A DNA stretch of 64,000 nucleotides from Kitasatospora cinereorecta. Lineage in GTDB: Bacteria; Actinomycetota; Actinomycetes; Streptomycetales; Streptomycetaceae. How positions within the stretch are numbered: position 1 is the stretch's first letter; each line of letters opens with the position of its first letter. The notes under the pieces were generated by a model. The model made no database searches. It saw only the letters and a list, made by a program, of their open reading frames with translations, and was not told the origin of the DNA. Position numbers and translations under genes: made by a program. The DNA lies in the NCBI RefSeq assembly GCF_024172095.1, contig NZ_JAMZDX010000006.1, forward strand, positions 372,001 through 436,000, given 5' to 3'. This document shows positions 45,203 through 53,346 of this stretch, piece by piece.

Positions 45203-46363
45203 ATGGGTGCGAGGCCGCTGTTGAACCGCCGCTTGGCGAGCATGGGAACAACGATTTTCGCCGAGATGTCGGCGCTGGCCACGGCCACCGGTTCGATCAA
45301 CCTCGGACAGGGTTTCCCGGACACCGACGGACCCGCGGAGGTCCGCGAGGCGGCGGTCCGGGCGCTGCGCGAGGGCCGCGGCAACCAGTACCCGCCCGGC
45401 CCCGGCGTCCCCGAGCTGCGGCAGGCGATCGCCGAGCACCAGCAGCGCTTCCACGGCCTGACGTACGACCCCGACACCGAGGTGCTGGTCACCGCCGGCG
45501 CCACCGAGGCGATCGCGGCCGCCCTGCTCGCCCTGCTCGAGCCCGGCGACGAGGTGATCGCCTTCGAGCCCTTCTACGACTCCTACGCGGCGTGCATCGC
45601 GATGGCCGGCGCCGTCCGCCGCCCGCTCACCCTGCGCGCGCCGGACTTCCGCCCCGACCTGGACGAGCTGCGCGCCCTGATCACCCCGCGCACCCGGCTG
45701 CTGCTGATCAACACCCCGCACAACCCGACCGGGCTGGTGCTGACCCCCGACGAGCTCGCCGGGATCGCCCGGCTCGCCGTCGAGCACGACCTGCTGGTGG
45801 TCACCGACGAGGTGTACGAGCACCTGGTGTTCAGCGGCGGGCACCACCCGCTGGCCGCCCTGCCCGGGATGTTCGAGCGCACCGTCGCCATCTCCTCCGC
45901 CGGCAAGACCTTCTCCTTCACCGGCTGGAAGGTCGGCTGGGTGACCGCCGCCCCCGAGCTGGTCGCCGCCGTCCGCACCGCCAAGCAGTACCTCACCTAC
46001 GTCAGCGCCGGCCCCTTCCAGTACGCCGTCGCCGAGGCGCTGCGCCTGCCCGACGAGTACTTCGCGTCCTTCCGGGCGGATCTGCGGCGCAAGCGGGACC
46101 TGCTCGCCGACGGCCTGACGGCCGCGGGTTTCCGGGTGTTCAACCCGCAGGGCACGTACTTCATCACCACCGACATCACGCCGCTCGGCGAGAAGGACGG
46201 CCTGGAGTTCTGCCGCGCCCTGCCCGAGCGCTGCGGCGTGGTGGCCATCCCGAACGTGGTCTTCTACGACAACACCGAGGCCGGCCGCAGCCTGGTGCGG
46301 TTCACCTTCTGCAAGCAGGACAGCGTCCTGGAGGAGGCGGTCGCCCGGCTCGGGCGGCTGTGA
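45203..46363 (+). CDS. Class I/II PLP-dependent aminotransferase (full-length copy)
   Basis: 386 residues. GSINLGQGFPDTDGP, NTPHNPTGLVLTPDEL, VVTDEVYEHLVF and the Schiff-base Lys in SSAGKTFSFTGWKVGW are diagnostic of aminotransferase fold type I; relatives are annotated as N-succinyldiaminopimelate (DapC) or methionine/kynurenine aminotransferases, and substrate cannot be fixed. The C-terminal domain is intact (RFTFCKQDSVLEEAVARL). Its first 72 bases differ from the truncated copy at 14 positions. It is the copy that must supply the activity. Confidence 0.92.
   Translation: MGARPLLNRRLASMGTTIFAEMSALATATGSINLGQGFPDTDGPAEVREAAVRALREGRGNQYPPGPGVPELRQAIAEHQQRFHGLTYDPDTEVLVTAGATEAIAAALLALLEPGDEVIAFEPFYDSYAACIAMAGAVRRPLTLRAPDFRPDLDELRALITPRTRLLLINTPHNPTGLVLTPDELAGIARLAVEHDLLVVTDEVYEHLVFSGGHHPLAALPGMFERTVAISSAGKTFSFTGWKVGWVTAAPELVAAVRTAKQYLTYVSAGPFQYAVAEALRLPDEYFASFRADLRRKRDLLADGLTAAGFRVFNPQGTYFITTDITPLGEKDGLEFCRALPERCGVVAIPNVVFYDNTEAGRSLVRFTFCKQDSVLEEAVARLGRL
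45275..45942 (+). repeat. Right copy of the 668-bp direct repeat flanking the island
   Basis: Partner of 33571-34238 with about five substitutions. Homologous recombination between the two copies would excise about 11.7 kb and leave one full aminotransferase gene. Confidence 0.9.
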
Positions 46364-46717
46364 GACCCCCCGTCCGGCGGGGCTGACGGTCCGGAAGCTC
46401 GACCGGCGCGTGGGGGCGTACGACCCGCGCGCACGGCGCGTACGCCCGGGGCCGGGCGCGCGGCGAACAGACTCGATGCCCGCGATGATCACACCCAGTC
46501 GGACCCTGCGCCCAGACCGGTGAATGCTCGACAAAGATGGGTAAATCCCTGACGGACCCGGAGAATTCGTGCTTCTCTGCTGCTGAATCTCCAGCCGGAA
46601 TCCTTCCTTCCACGGTCGGCCGCGCCCTGGACCGGACAGCATCGAACAACCTCGGATCGGCCGAGTCGGACGCTGCACCCCTCAGGGCGTGCACGGAGCT
46701 GAAACGCGGAGCCGAGC
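46364..46717. other. Gap between the aminotransferase and DUF2617 genes
   Basis: 354 bases. It contains the inverted repeat GGGCGTACG / CGTACGCCC (46414-46447, loop of 16), a plausible terminator for the aminotransferase, followed by a less GC-rich stretch (about 46520-46600) likely to hold the promoter of the DUF2617 gene. No gene is seen. Confidence 0.6.
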
Positions 46718-47302
46718 ATGCTCACCACACTGCAGACCTCCTACACGGACACCCGCGCCGGCGACCTGGCCTGGCAGTTGGGCGGAGAACCACTGCCCGC
46801 ACTGGCCGTACGCGACCTGAGACTGGACGGTCCCGGCGGCGGCCCGGACGAGGGCCCCGCCGCCGGGCACATCCGCGGCACCATGCAACTGCGCCTGCTG
46901 GGCGCCTCCCACCAGGTCGTGCTGGCCGCGGGCCCCGGCGACTGCCTGGAGACGGTGGCCTGCCTGCCGGGCCGCCGAACACCGCTGCCGGCCCGGGTGG
47001 CCGAGCAGGTGGCCGGCTGGGAGTACGAGTTCGCGGCCCGCATCGAGGAGTTGCCGCCGCACGTCTTCGCCGCCCGCGCCCAGGAGTTGCTGGCGCTGGT
47101 GGAGGGGCACCCGCGCGGGCTGGCCGGGATCTTCCCGGGCGACCCGAGCGCGTTCACCGCGCTGGTGGCACACTGCGAGGAGCGACGGGTGCTCTGGCGC
47201 ACCTGGCACGCCTACCCGCAGGAGGGCCGACTGGTCTGCACCCGCTCCGCGCTGGTGCTGCGCGGCAGTGGGGAAGAAAGCGATCCTGCCGGAATCTGGT
47301 GA
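46718..47302 (+). CDS. DUF2617-family protein
   Basis: 194 residues. LTTLQTSYTDTRAGDLAW and the later WEYEFAARIEELPPHVFAAR, LAGIFPGDPSAFTAL and WRTWHAYPQEGRLVCTRS match a family conserved in streptomycetes and encoded next to a spermidine-synthase-like membrane protein, as here. No catalytic motif is evident. The ATG at 46718 has CGGAGCC upstream. Confidence 0.8.
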   Translation: MLTTLQTSYTDTRAGDLAWQLGGEPLPALAVRDLRLDGPGGGPDEGPAAGHIRGTMQLRLLGASHQVVLAAGPGDCLETVACLPGRRTPLPARVAEQVAGWEYEFAARIEELPPHVFAARAQELLALVEGHPRGLAGIFPGDPSAFTALVAHCEERRVLWRTWHAYPQEGRLVCTRSALVLRGSGEESDPAGIW

Positions 47303-47381
47303 TGAAACGTCAAAGCGCCCTGCCGCATTGTCACTCCAATGGGTGCAGATATCGACACACGTTCTCCCCTAGCGTTCATTC

Positions 47382-49064
47382 ATGATCAGCCATCCGGCCG
47401 GACCACCCGCACACCCGGATATCGACAGTCCCGCGGATCCGCCCACCGCGCCCCCAGCCGGCGCGGTCCGGGCCGGCGGCGCCATACCCATCCCGCTCCG
47501 GCCCCGGCCGGCCCGCCTGCTGGTGCTGCTGGCCGCGTTCCTCTGCGCGGCCTGCGGCCTGGTGTACGAACTCGAACTGGTCGCCCTCGGCGGGTACTTG
47601 CTGGGCGACTCGGTGACGCAGACCTCCGTGGTGCTCTCCGTGATGGTCTTCGCGATGGGCATCGGCTCGCTGCTCGCCAAGGGGCTGACGCGCCGCCCCG
47701 CCACCTCCTTCGCCCTGGTCGAGTGCGGCCTGGCCCTGGTCGGCGGGCTGTCGGTACTCGCCCTCTACTCGGTCTGGGCCTGGCTCGAGGGCCACGGCGC
47801 CGCGATGGCCGGCCTGGTCGCCACCACCTTCCTGGTCGGTCTGCTGATCGGGGCCGAGATCCCGCTGCTGATGACACTGATCCAGCGGATCCGCCAGGAG
47901 CACGCGGGCCGGGCCGCCGCCGACCTCTTCGCCGCCGACTACGTGGGCGCGCTGATCGGCGGCCTGGCCTTCCCCTTCCTGCTGCTGCCCGCCGTCGGCC
48001 AGGCCGCCGGAGCGCTGCTGACCGGCGCGGTCAACGCGGTGGCCGGGGCGGCCGTGGTGCTCTGGCTGTTCCGGTCGGAGCCCGCGCCGCGCGCCCGGCT
48101 GCTGCTGTGGACCGGCTGCGGCCTGGTGCTGGCGGTGCTGGCCGTCGCCGCCGCCTTCACCGGCGCGATCGAGCGGGCCGCCCGGCAGGCCCTGTACGGC
48201 GGGCCGGTCCGGTTCGCGATGCAGAGCCGCTACCAGGAGATCGTGCTCTCCGGCGGCTCCCCCGCCCCGCGCGCCGCCGCGGCCACCCGGACCGGCACGG
48301 CGGACCAGGCCGCCCGGGTGCCCGAGCAGCGGGCCGCCCTGCCGCTGGAACTGTTCCTGGACGGCCGGCTGGCCGTCTGTGGCGCGGACGAGTACCGCGA
48401 GCACGAGGCCCTGGTGCGGCCCGCGCTGGCCGCCGCCCCCAGCGGACGCGTCCTGGTGCTCGGCGGCGACGGACTGGCGCTGCGCGAGGTGCTGCGGCAC
48501 CCGGCGGTGCGCTCCGTCCAGGTGGTCGAGCTCGACCCGGCGCTGAGCGACCTGGCCCGCCGCGACCCGGCGCTGGCCGCGCTCGGCGGGCACCCGTACG
48601 AGGACCCGCGGGTGAGGCTGGTCAACGCCGACCCGCTGGAGTGGCTGCGCACGCCGGGGCCGGAGTTCGACGTGATCGTCTCGGACCTGGACGGGGCGGC
48701 GCACGGGGGCAAGTACCGCTCCCGGGAGTTCCTCGGCCTGGCCGCCCGGCGGCTGGCGCCCGAGGGCCGGATCGCGGTCCGCACCGGCCCGGTCGGGACC
48801 GGCCTGTGGTCGGCCGAGGCCGGCCTGGCCGCGGCGGGCCTGCGGACCGTGCCCTACCAGGGCGCGGACTCGGCCGGCGGCTGCGGCGGCCGGACGCAGC
48901 GGCCCGCCTTCGTGCTGGCCGGGCGCGACCGGCCCGCCCTGGCGCTGGCCGAGGACGCCCCGCGGCCCCGGTCGCTCACGGTGGAGGCGCTGCGCGCCTC
49001 GGCCGCCCGGCTGGCCGCCGAGCGCCCCGGCGGGCCGCCGGTCGCGCACGACCTGATCGGCTGA
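47382..49064 (+). CDS. Membrane-bound polyamine aminopropyltransferase (spermidine synthase)-like protein
   Basis: 560 residues. The N-terminal half (about 35-255) has seven or so hydrophobic helices; the C-terminal half is a Rossmann-like methyltransferase fold with RYQEIVLSGG, LVLGGDGLALREVLRHP, VVELDPALSDLARR and VIVSDLDG. In true spermidine synthases the last motif is DSSDP, so the aminopropyl-accepting site is altered here and the reaction is uncertain. It follows the DUF2617 gene by 79 bases, the usual pairing. Confidence 0.8.
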   Translation: MISHPAGPPAHPDIDSPADPPTAPPAGAVRAGGAIPIPLRPRPARLLVLLAAFLCAACGLVYELELVALGGYLLGDSVTQTSVVLSVMVFAMGIGSLLAKGLTRRPATSFALVECGLALVGGLSVLALYSVWAWLEGHGAAMAGLVATTFLVGLLIGAEIPLLMTLIQRIRQEHAGRAAADLFAADYVGALIGGLAFPFLLLPAVGQAAGALLTGAVNAVAGAAVVLWLFRSEPAPRARLLLWTGCGLVLAVLAVAAAFTGAIERAARQALYGGPVRFAMQSRYQEIVLSGGSPAPRAAAATRTGTADQAARVPEQRAALPLELFLDGRLAVCGADEYREHEALVRPALAAAPSGRVLVLGGDGLALREVLRHPAVRSVQVVELDPALSDLARRDPALAALGGHPYEDPRVRLVNADPLEWLRTPGPEFDVIVSDLDGAAHGGKYRSREFLGLAARRLAPEGRIAVRTGPVGTGLWSAEAGLAAAGLRTVPYQGADSAGGCGGRTQRPAFVLAGRDRPALALAEDAPRPRSLTVEALRASAARLAAERPGGPPVAHDLIG

Positions 49065-49203
49065 GCGGGCGGCCCGCTGATCGGCTGAGCGGACGGCCCG
49101 CGGCGGCGGCCGGCCCGGCCGGCTGGCCCGTACGGGCGGCCACGCGGACCCAACCTGACCGCAGGCCTCCGCAGCGGGCTCGCGGGTCGGTAGGCTCGCG
49201 GAC

Positions 49204-50094
49204 ATGGAGCATGAGGTTGTCGTCCCGCTGCCGGCCGAGGTCGTCCGGGAGGCCCTGCTGGACCGGGAGCTGATGGCGCGCTGCGTCCCCGGTCTGAGCG
49301 CCGTCGCCGACGCGTCCTCGCCGGTCGAGACGGGCGGCCGGCTGCGGCTGCGGATCGGCGGCTCCACGATCACCTACGCCGGCCGGCTGACCCGGCGGGA
49401 GTGGGAGAGCGACGAGCTGGTGGTCCGGCTGGCCGGCGAGGAGATCCGCGGCGGCGCCGCGGTCGCCGTCGAGCTGCGGATCACGCTGGCCGAGCAGCCA
49501 GGCGGCACGGTGGTGCGCCTGGACTGCGCGGTGGAGGCGGACGGCCGGCTGGCCGCCTTCGACGCCGAGACCCGGGAGACGGTGGGCCGCCGGCTGATCG
49601 ACCGCGCCGCGGCGGCCCTGGTCGAGGAGCTGACCGTGGACGGCGAGGAGGACGGCGGCGACGAGCCGTCGGCCACCGTGGTCTACCTGGAGGACCGGGC
49701 GATCGGCCCGGACCTGGACGACGACCTGTCCGACCTGATCGCGTTCGGCGACGACGAGCCGGTGCTGCCGTTCGGGGAGCAGGAGAACCTGCCCGAGCCG
49801 CAGCCGGAGCTGCCGTACGAGCCGGAGCCGGCGCTGGCCGGCGGCCCGGTCCGCCGGTCGATCGTGGGCCGCTCGGCCGAGGAGGTGGACCACGCGCCGC
49901 CGCACGGCCGGTACGCGCCGAGCCCGCCGGCGCACAGCGCCCGGGCGAGAGCCGCCTCCCGCTGGGGCGGGGTGGAGCCGACGCTGCTGTCCGGGCACGC
50001 CGGGGAGCGCAGCGCGATGCCGTGGGTGATCGGTGGCGGGGTGGCGCTGATCGGCGGCGCGGTGGTGCTGGTCCGGGCCCTGCGCAAGCGGTAG
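49204..50094 (+). CDS. CoxG/SRPBCC-like protein with a C-terminal membrane anchor
   Basis: 296 residues. Residues 1-150 follow the carbon-monoxide-dehydrogenase subunit G/SRPBCC pattern (PAEVVREALLDRELMARCVPGLSAV); an acidic Pro-rich linker follows (about 150-270), and the last helix (MPWVIGGGVALIGGAVVLV) is a tail anchor. TAGGCT (49191-49196) lies seven bases before the ATG, so a leaderless mRNA is likely. The ligand is unknown. Confidence 0.8.
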   Translation: MEHEVVVPLPAEVVREALLDRELMARCVPGLSAVADASSPVETGGRLRLRIGGSTITYAGRLTRREWESDELVVRLAGEEIRGGAAVAVELRITLAEQPGGTVVRLDCAVEADGRLAAFDAETRETVGRRLIDRAAAALVEELTVDGEEDGGDEPSATVVYLEDRAIGPDLDDDLSDLIAFGDDEPVLPFGEQENLPEPQPELPYEPEPALAGGPVRRSIVGRSAEEVDHAPPHGRYAPSPPAHSARARAASRWGGVEPTLLSGHAGERSAMPWVIGGGVALIGGAVVLVRALRKR

Positions 50095-50115
50095 CGGCCC
50101 GTAGACTGGCTGCTC

Positions 50116-50652
50116 ATGAGCAACGACCGGGACGCCCTGCTGGCGCAGATCAAGACCAAGGCCGTGGTGCACGGCAAGGTCACCCTCTCCTCCGGGCTGG
50201 AGGCCGACTACTACGTCGACCTGCGCCGGATCACGCTGGACGCCGAGGCGGCGCCGCTGGTCGGCAAGGTGATGCTGGACGCCACCGCCGACCTGGAGTA
50301 CGACGCCGTGGGCGGCCTGACCCTGGGTGCCGACCCGGTCGCCGCCGCGATGCTGCACGCCGCCGCCGCGCGCGGCCGCACGCTGGACGCCTTCGTGGTC
50401 CGCAAGGCGGGCAAGGCGCACGGCCTGCAGCGCCGGATCGAGGGCCCGGACGTCAAGGGCCGCCGGGTGCTGGCGGTCGAGGACACCTCCACCACCGGTG
50501 GCTCGGTGCTGACCGCCGTCGAGGCGCTGCGCGAGGCGGGCGCCGAGGTGGTCGGCGTCGCGGTGATCGTGGAGCGCGGCGCGGCCCCGGCGATCGCCGA
50601 GGCCGGTCTGCCGTACTACACCGCGTACACCCTGGACGACCTGGGCCTCTGA
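50116..50652 (+). CDS. pyrE: Orotate phosphoribosyltransferase
   Basis: 178 residues. The PRPP-binding loop VLAVEDTSTTGGSVLTAVEALREAGAEVV and YYVDLRRITLDAEAAPLVG are diagnostic. It makes OMP from orotate and PRPP in pyrimidine synthesis. TAGACT (50102-50107) lies about eight bases before the ATG, suggesting a leaderless or very short leader. Its terminator contains a parS site. Confidence 0.95.
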   Translation: MSNDRDALLAQIKTKAVVHGKVTLSSGLEADYYVDLRRITLDAEAAPLVGKVMLDATADLEYDAVGGLTLGADPVAAAMLHAAAARGRTLDAFVVRKAGKAHGLQRRIEGPDVKGRRVLAVEDTSTTGGSVLTAVEALREAGAEVVGVAVIVERGAAPAIAEAGLPYYTAYTLDDLGL

Positions 50653-50668
50653 GCCCGCGGAACGCAGC

Positions 50669-50702
50669 GGCGGCCGGTGTTTCACGTGAAACACCGGCCG
50701 CC
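50669..50702. terminator. Perfect 34-bp palindrome after pyrE containing parS
   Basis: Every base is self-complementary about the centre 50685/50686, with arms GGCGGCCGGTGTTTCAC and its complement. It begins 16 bases after the pyrE stop and can act as a terminator for pyrE and for the convergent DedA gene. Confidence 0.85.
50678..50693. promoter_or_regulatory. parS site (ParB-binding)
   Basis: TGTTTCACGTGAAACA, an exact match to the bacterial chromosomal parS consensus. In streptomycetes parS sites cluster around the replication origin and nucleate ParB complexes for chromosome segregation. Here it is nested within the palindromic terminator downstream of pyrE. Confidence 0.95.
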
Positions 50703-50724
50703 GTCGTTTCGGCGCGGGTGGGGG

Positions 50725-51435
50725 TCAGCCCTTGCGGTGGCGGCCGCTGCTCACCGGCTCGTGCTCGTCGGCGGCGACGCCCGCCTTCTTCTTCCGGCGC
50801 TCGCGGATCACCTCGATGATGATCGGCGAGATCGAGATCAGGATGATCAGCGCCATCGCCGGCAGCAGGTACTTGTCGATCACCGGCGCCATGGCGTCAC
50901 CGAAGAAGTAGCCGATCAGCAGCATCGTCTCGGTCCACAGCACCGCGCCGACCACGTTCCAGACGAAGAAGGTGCGGGCGGGCATCTCCAGGGTGCCGGC
51001 CACCGGGTTGAGGAAGGTCCGCACCACCGGGATGAAGCGGGCCATCACCACGGCCTTGGCCGGGCCGAACTTGTCGAAGTACTCCTCCGCCTTCACCACG
51101 AAGTCGCGGCGGAAGATCTTCGAGTCCGGCTTGTCGAACATCCGGGGGCCGACCTTGGCCCCGATCAGGTGGCCCAGCTGGGCGCCGGCGATCGCCGCGA
51201 TCGGCGCACCGATCAGCAGCATCGCGATGGGCATCCGGGCCCCCTCGCCGAGCACCTTCTCGGCGGCGCTGGAGGCGGCCACACCGGCCAGGATGAGCAG
51301 GGAGTCGCCGGGGAAGAAGAACCCGATCAGCAGGCCGGTCTCGGCGAAGATGATCGCGAGAATCCCGATGGCGCCGACCGATGCGACGAGCGATTTGGCG
51401 TCAAGCAGGTTGACGGCGAGCTGGTTGTAGTCCAC
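50725..51435 (-). CDS. DedA-family membrane protein
   Basis: 236 residues, about five hydrophobic helices with the family signatures ETGLLIGFFFPGDSLL and FIPVVRTFLNPVAG. DedA proteins flip lipids and support membrane homeostasis. The GTG at 51435 is used because TATCCT on the minus strand ends six bases upstream, indicating a leaderless mRNA; in-frame codons run up to 51525. It is convergent with pyrE across the parS terminator. Confidence 0.9.
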   Translation of the reverse strand: MDYNQLAVNLLDAKSLVASVGAIGILAIIFAETGLLIGFFFPGDSLLILAGVAASSAAEKVLGEGARMPIAMLLIGAPIAAIAGAQLGHLIGAKVGPRMFDKPDSKIFRRDFVVKAEEYFDKFGPAKAVVMARFIPVVRTFLNPVAGTLEMPARTFFVWNVVGAVLWTETMLLIGYFFGDAMAPVIDKYLLPAMALIILISISPIIIEVIRERRKKKAGVAADEHEPVSSGRHRKG

Positions 51436-51725
51436 GGGCGCAGGATAGCGCCCCGGCCTTACGGGCGGGCTGAGCCAGGACACCCGGTCCGGGCCTCGTC
51501 CGGGGCCGGCCGCCGGACGTCCCACGCGTACCGCCGCACGTCATCCGTCCCAAGGAGCGGGCCGCTGGGTGTGCCGGAGGGGCGAGTCTGGGAAGATGAC
51601 ACCGGTGTCCGGCCGGCGGTCGAGGACCACCCTCATCTCGCGCCGCATCCACGCCGTGTACCAGAGGCGTATCGAGCATCGGACAGCGTCGTCCGATCGC
51701 CCCACACCGACAGGAGCGGATTCGC

Positions 51726-52748
51726 ATGCCCATCGCAACTCCCGAGGTCTACAACGAGATGCTGGACCGGGCCAAGGCGGGCAAGTTCGCCTACCCGGCG
51801 ATCAACGTCACCTCGTCGCAGACGCTGCACGCCGCGCTGCGCGGCTTCGCCGAGGCCGAGAGCGACGGCATCATCCAGATCTCCACCGGCGGCGCGGAGT
51901 TCCTCGGCGGCCAGCACAACAAGGACATGGTGACCGGCGCGGTCGCCCTCGCCGAGTTCGCGCACATCGTGGCCGCCAAGTACGACATCACCGTCGCGCT
52001 GCACACCGACCACTGCCCGAAGGACAAGCTGGACGGCTACGTCCGCCCGCTGCTCGCGGTCTCCGCCGAGCGCGTGGCCAAGGGCCTGAACCCGCTGTTC
52101 CAGTCGCACATGTGGGACGGCTCGGCCGAGACCCTGGCCGACAACCTGGCCATCGCGCAGGAGCTGCTGGCCCAGGCCGCCGCCGCCAAGATCATCCTTG
52201 AGGTCGAGATCACCCCGACCGGCGGCGAGGAGGACGGCGTCTCGCACGAGATCAACGACGAGCTGTACACCACCGTCAACGACGCCGTGCGCACCGCCGA
52301 GGCGCTGGGCCTGGGCGAGAAGGGCCGCTACCTGCTGGCCGCCTCGTTCGGCAACGTGCACGGCGTGTACAAGCCGGGCAACGTCGTCCTGAAGCCGGAG
52401 CTGCTCGCGGAGCTCCAGGCCGAGATCGGCAAGCAGTACGGCAAGGCCGACCCGTTCGACTTCGTCTTCCACGGCGGCTCCGGCTCGACCGCGGAGGAGA
52501 TCGCCACCGCGCTGGCGAACGGCGTCGTGAAGATGAACCTCGACACCGACACCCAGTACGCCTTCACCCGCCCGGTCGTGGACCACATGTTCCGCAACTA
52601 CGACGGTGTGCTGAAGGTCGACGGCGAGGTCGGCAAGAAGAACACCTACGACCCGCGCACCTGGGGCAAGCTGGCCGAGGCCGGCATGGCCGGCCGCGTG
52701 GTCGAGGCCGCGCAGCAGCTGCGTTCCGCGGGCAACCGCCTGAAGTGA
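51726..52748 (+). CDS. fbaA: Class II fructose-bisphosphate aldolase
   Basis: 340 residues. The zinc-binding HTDHCPKD, the FQSHMWDGSAETLADN segment, SFGNVHGVYKPGN and the phosphate-binding FHGGSGSTAEEI are hallmarks of the class II enzyme that cleaves fructose-1,6-bisphosphate in glycolysis. ATG at 51726 with ACAGGAGCGG upstream. A strong terminator follows. Confidence 0.97.
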   Translation: MPIATPEVYNEMLDRAKAGKFAYPAINVTSSQTLHAALRGFAEAESDGIIQISTGGAEFLGGQHNKDMVTGAVALAEFAHIVAAKYDITVALHTDHCPKDKLDGYVRPLLAVSAERVAKGLNPLFQSHMWDGSAETLADNLAIAQELLAQAAAAKIILEVEITPTGGEEDGVSHEINDELYTTVNDAVRTAEALGLGEKGRYLLAASFGNVHGVYKPGNVVLKPELLAELQAEIGKQYGKADPFDFVFHGGSGSTAEEIATALANGVVKMNLDTDTQYAFTRPVVDHMFRNYDGVLKVDGEVGKKNTYDPRTWGKLAEAGMAGRVVEAAQQLRSAGNRLK

Positions 52749-52756
52749 GTCGCGCC

Positions 52757-52794
52757 CCGGTGCCCCCGGACGGTTCGCCGTCCGGGGGCACCGG
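52757..52794 (+). terminator. Terminator of fbaA
   Basis: Perfect 17-base stem CCGGTGCCCCCGGACGG / CCGTCCGGGGGCACCGG closed by a TTCG tetraloop, nine bases after the stop codon. Confidence 0.93.
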
Positions 52795-52834
52795 CGTCTG
52801 CGGGCCCCGGCCCGACAGTGGTTGACTTGGGCCC

Positions 52835-53248
52835 ATGAGCATTCACGAGAACCTGCTCGGCGGGCCCCCGCCGACCCACCTGCCGGCCGAGCCCGGCCCG
52901 CTGGAGCTGCTGGCCTCTGGTGCCACCCCCGCGGAGGTCGCGGCGGCCTACCCGACGTCCTCGCTCGCCTGGGCGCAGCTGGCCGACGACGCGTACGCCG
53001 CCGGCCGGACCGTGGAGTCCTACGCCTACGCCCGCACCGGCTACCACCGCGGCCTGGACGCGCTGCGCCGCAACGGGTGGAAGGGCCACGGCCCGGTGCC
53101 GTGGGAGCACGAGCCGAACCGCGGCTTCCTGCGGGCGCTGCACGCGCTCGGCCGGGCCGCCGGCGCGATCAACGAGAAGGACGAGGCGGAGCGCTGCACG
53201 CAGTTCCTGCGCGACTCCTCGCCGACCGCGGCCGACACGCTGGGCTGA
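52835..53248 (+). CDS. DUF3151-family protein
   Basis: 137 residues. LAWAQLADDAYAAGRTVESYAYARTGYHRGLDALRRNGWKG and GPVPWEHEPNRGFLRALHALGRAAG are characteristic of this small helical actinobacterial family, usually encoded next to fbaA. The function is unknown. The ATG lies close after fbaA's terminator, with no clear Shine-Dalgarno, so a leaderless start is possible. Confidence 0.9.
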   Translation: MSIHENLLGGPPPTHLPAEPGPLELLASGATPAEVAAAYPTSSLAWAQLADDAYAAGRTVESYAYARTGYHRGLDALRRNGWKGHGPVPWEHEPNRGFLRALHALGRAAGAINEKDEAERCTQFLRDSSPTAADTLG

Positions 53249-53268
53249 GCCGACCCGCCGCCGACCCG

Positions 53269-53299
53269 AACCGCCGCCCGGAGCTTCCGGGCGGCGGTT
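53269..53299. terminator. Terminator between DUF3151 and the P-loop/propeller gene
   Basis: Perfect 14-base arms AACCGCCGCCCGGA / TCCGGGCGGCGGTT with a GCT loop; placed between convergent genes. Confidence 0.88.
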
Positions 53300-53346
53300 C
53301 CTTCCGTTCCCGGCGCCTGTACTTCCCGGACCCGATGGTGCAGGGG

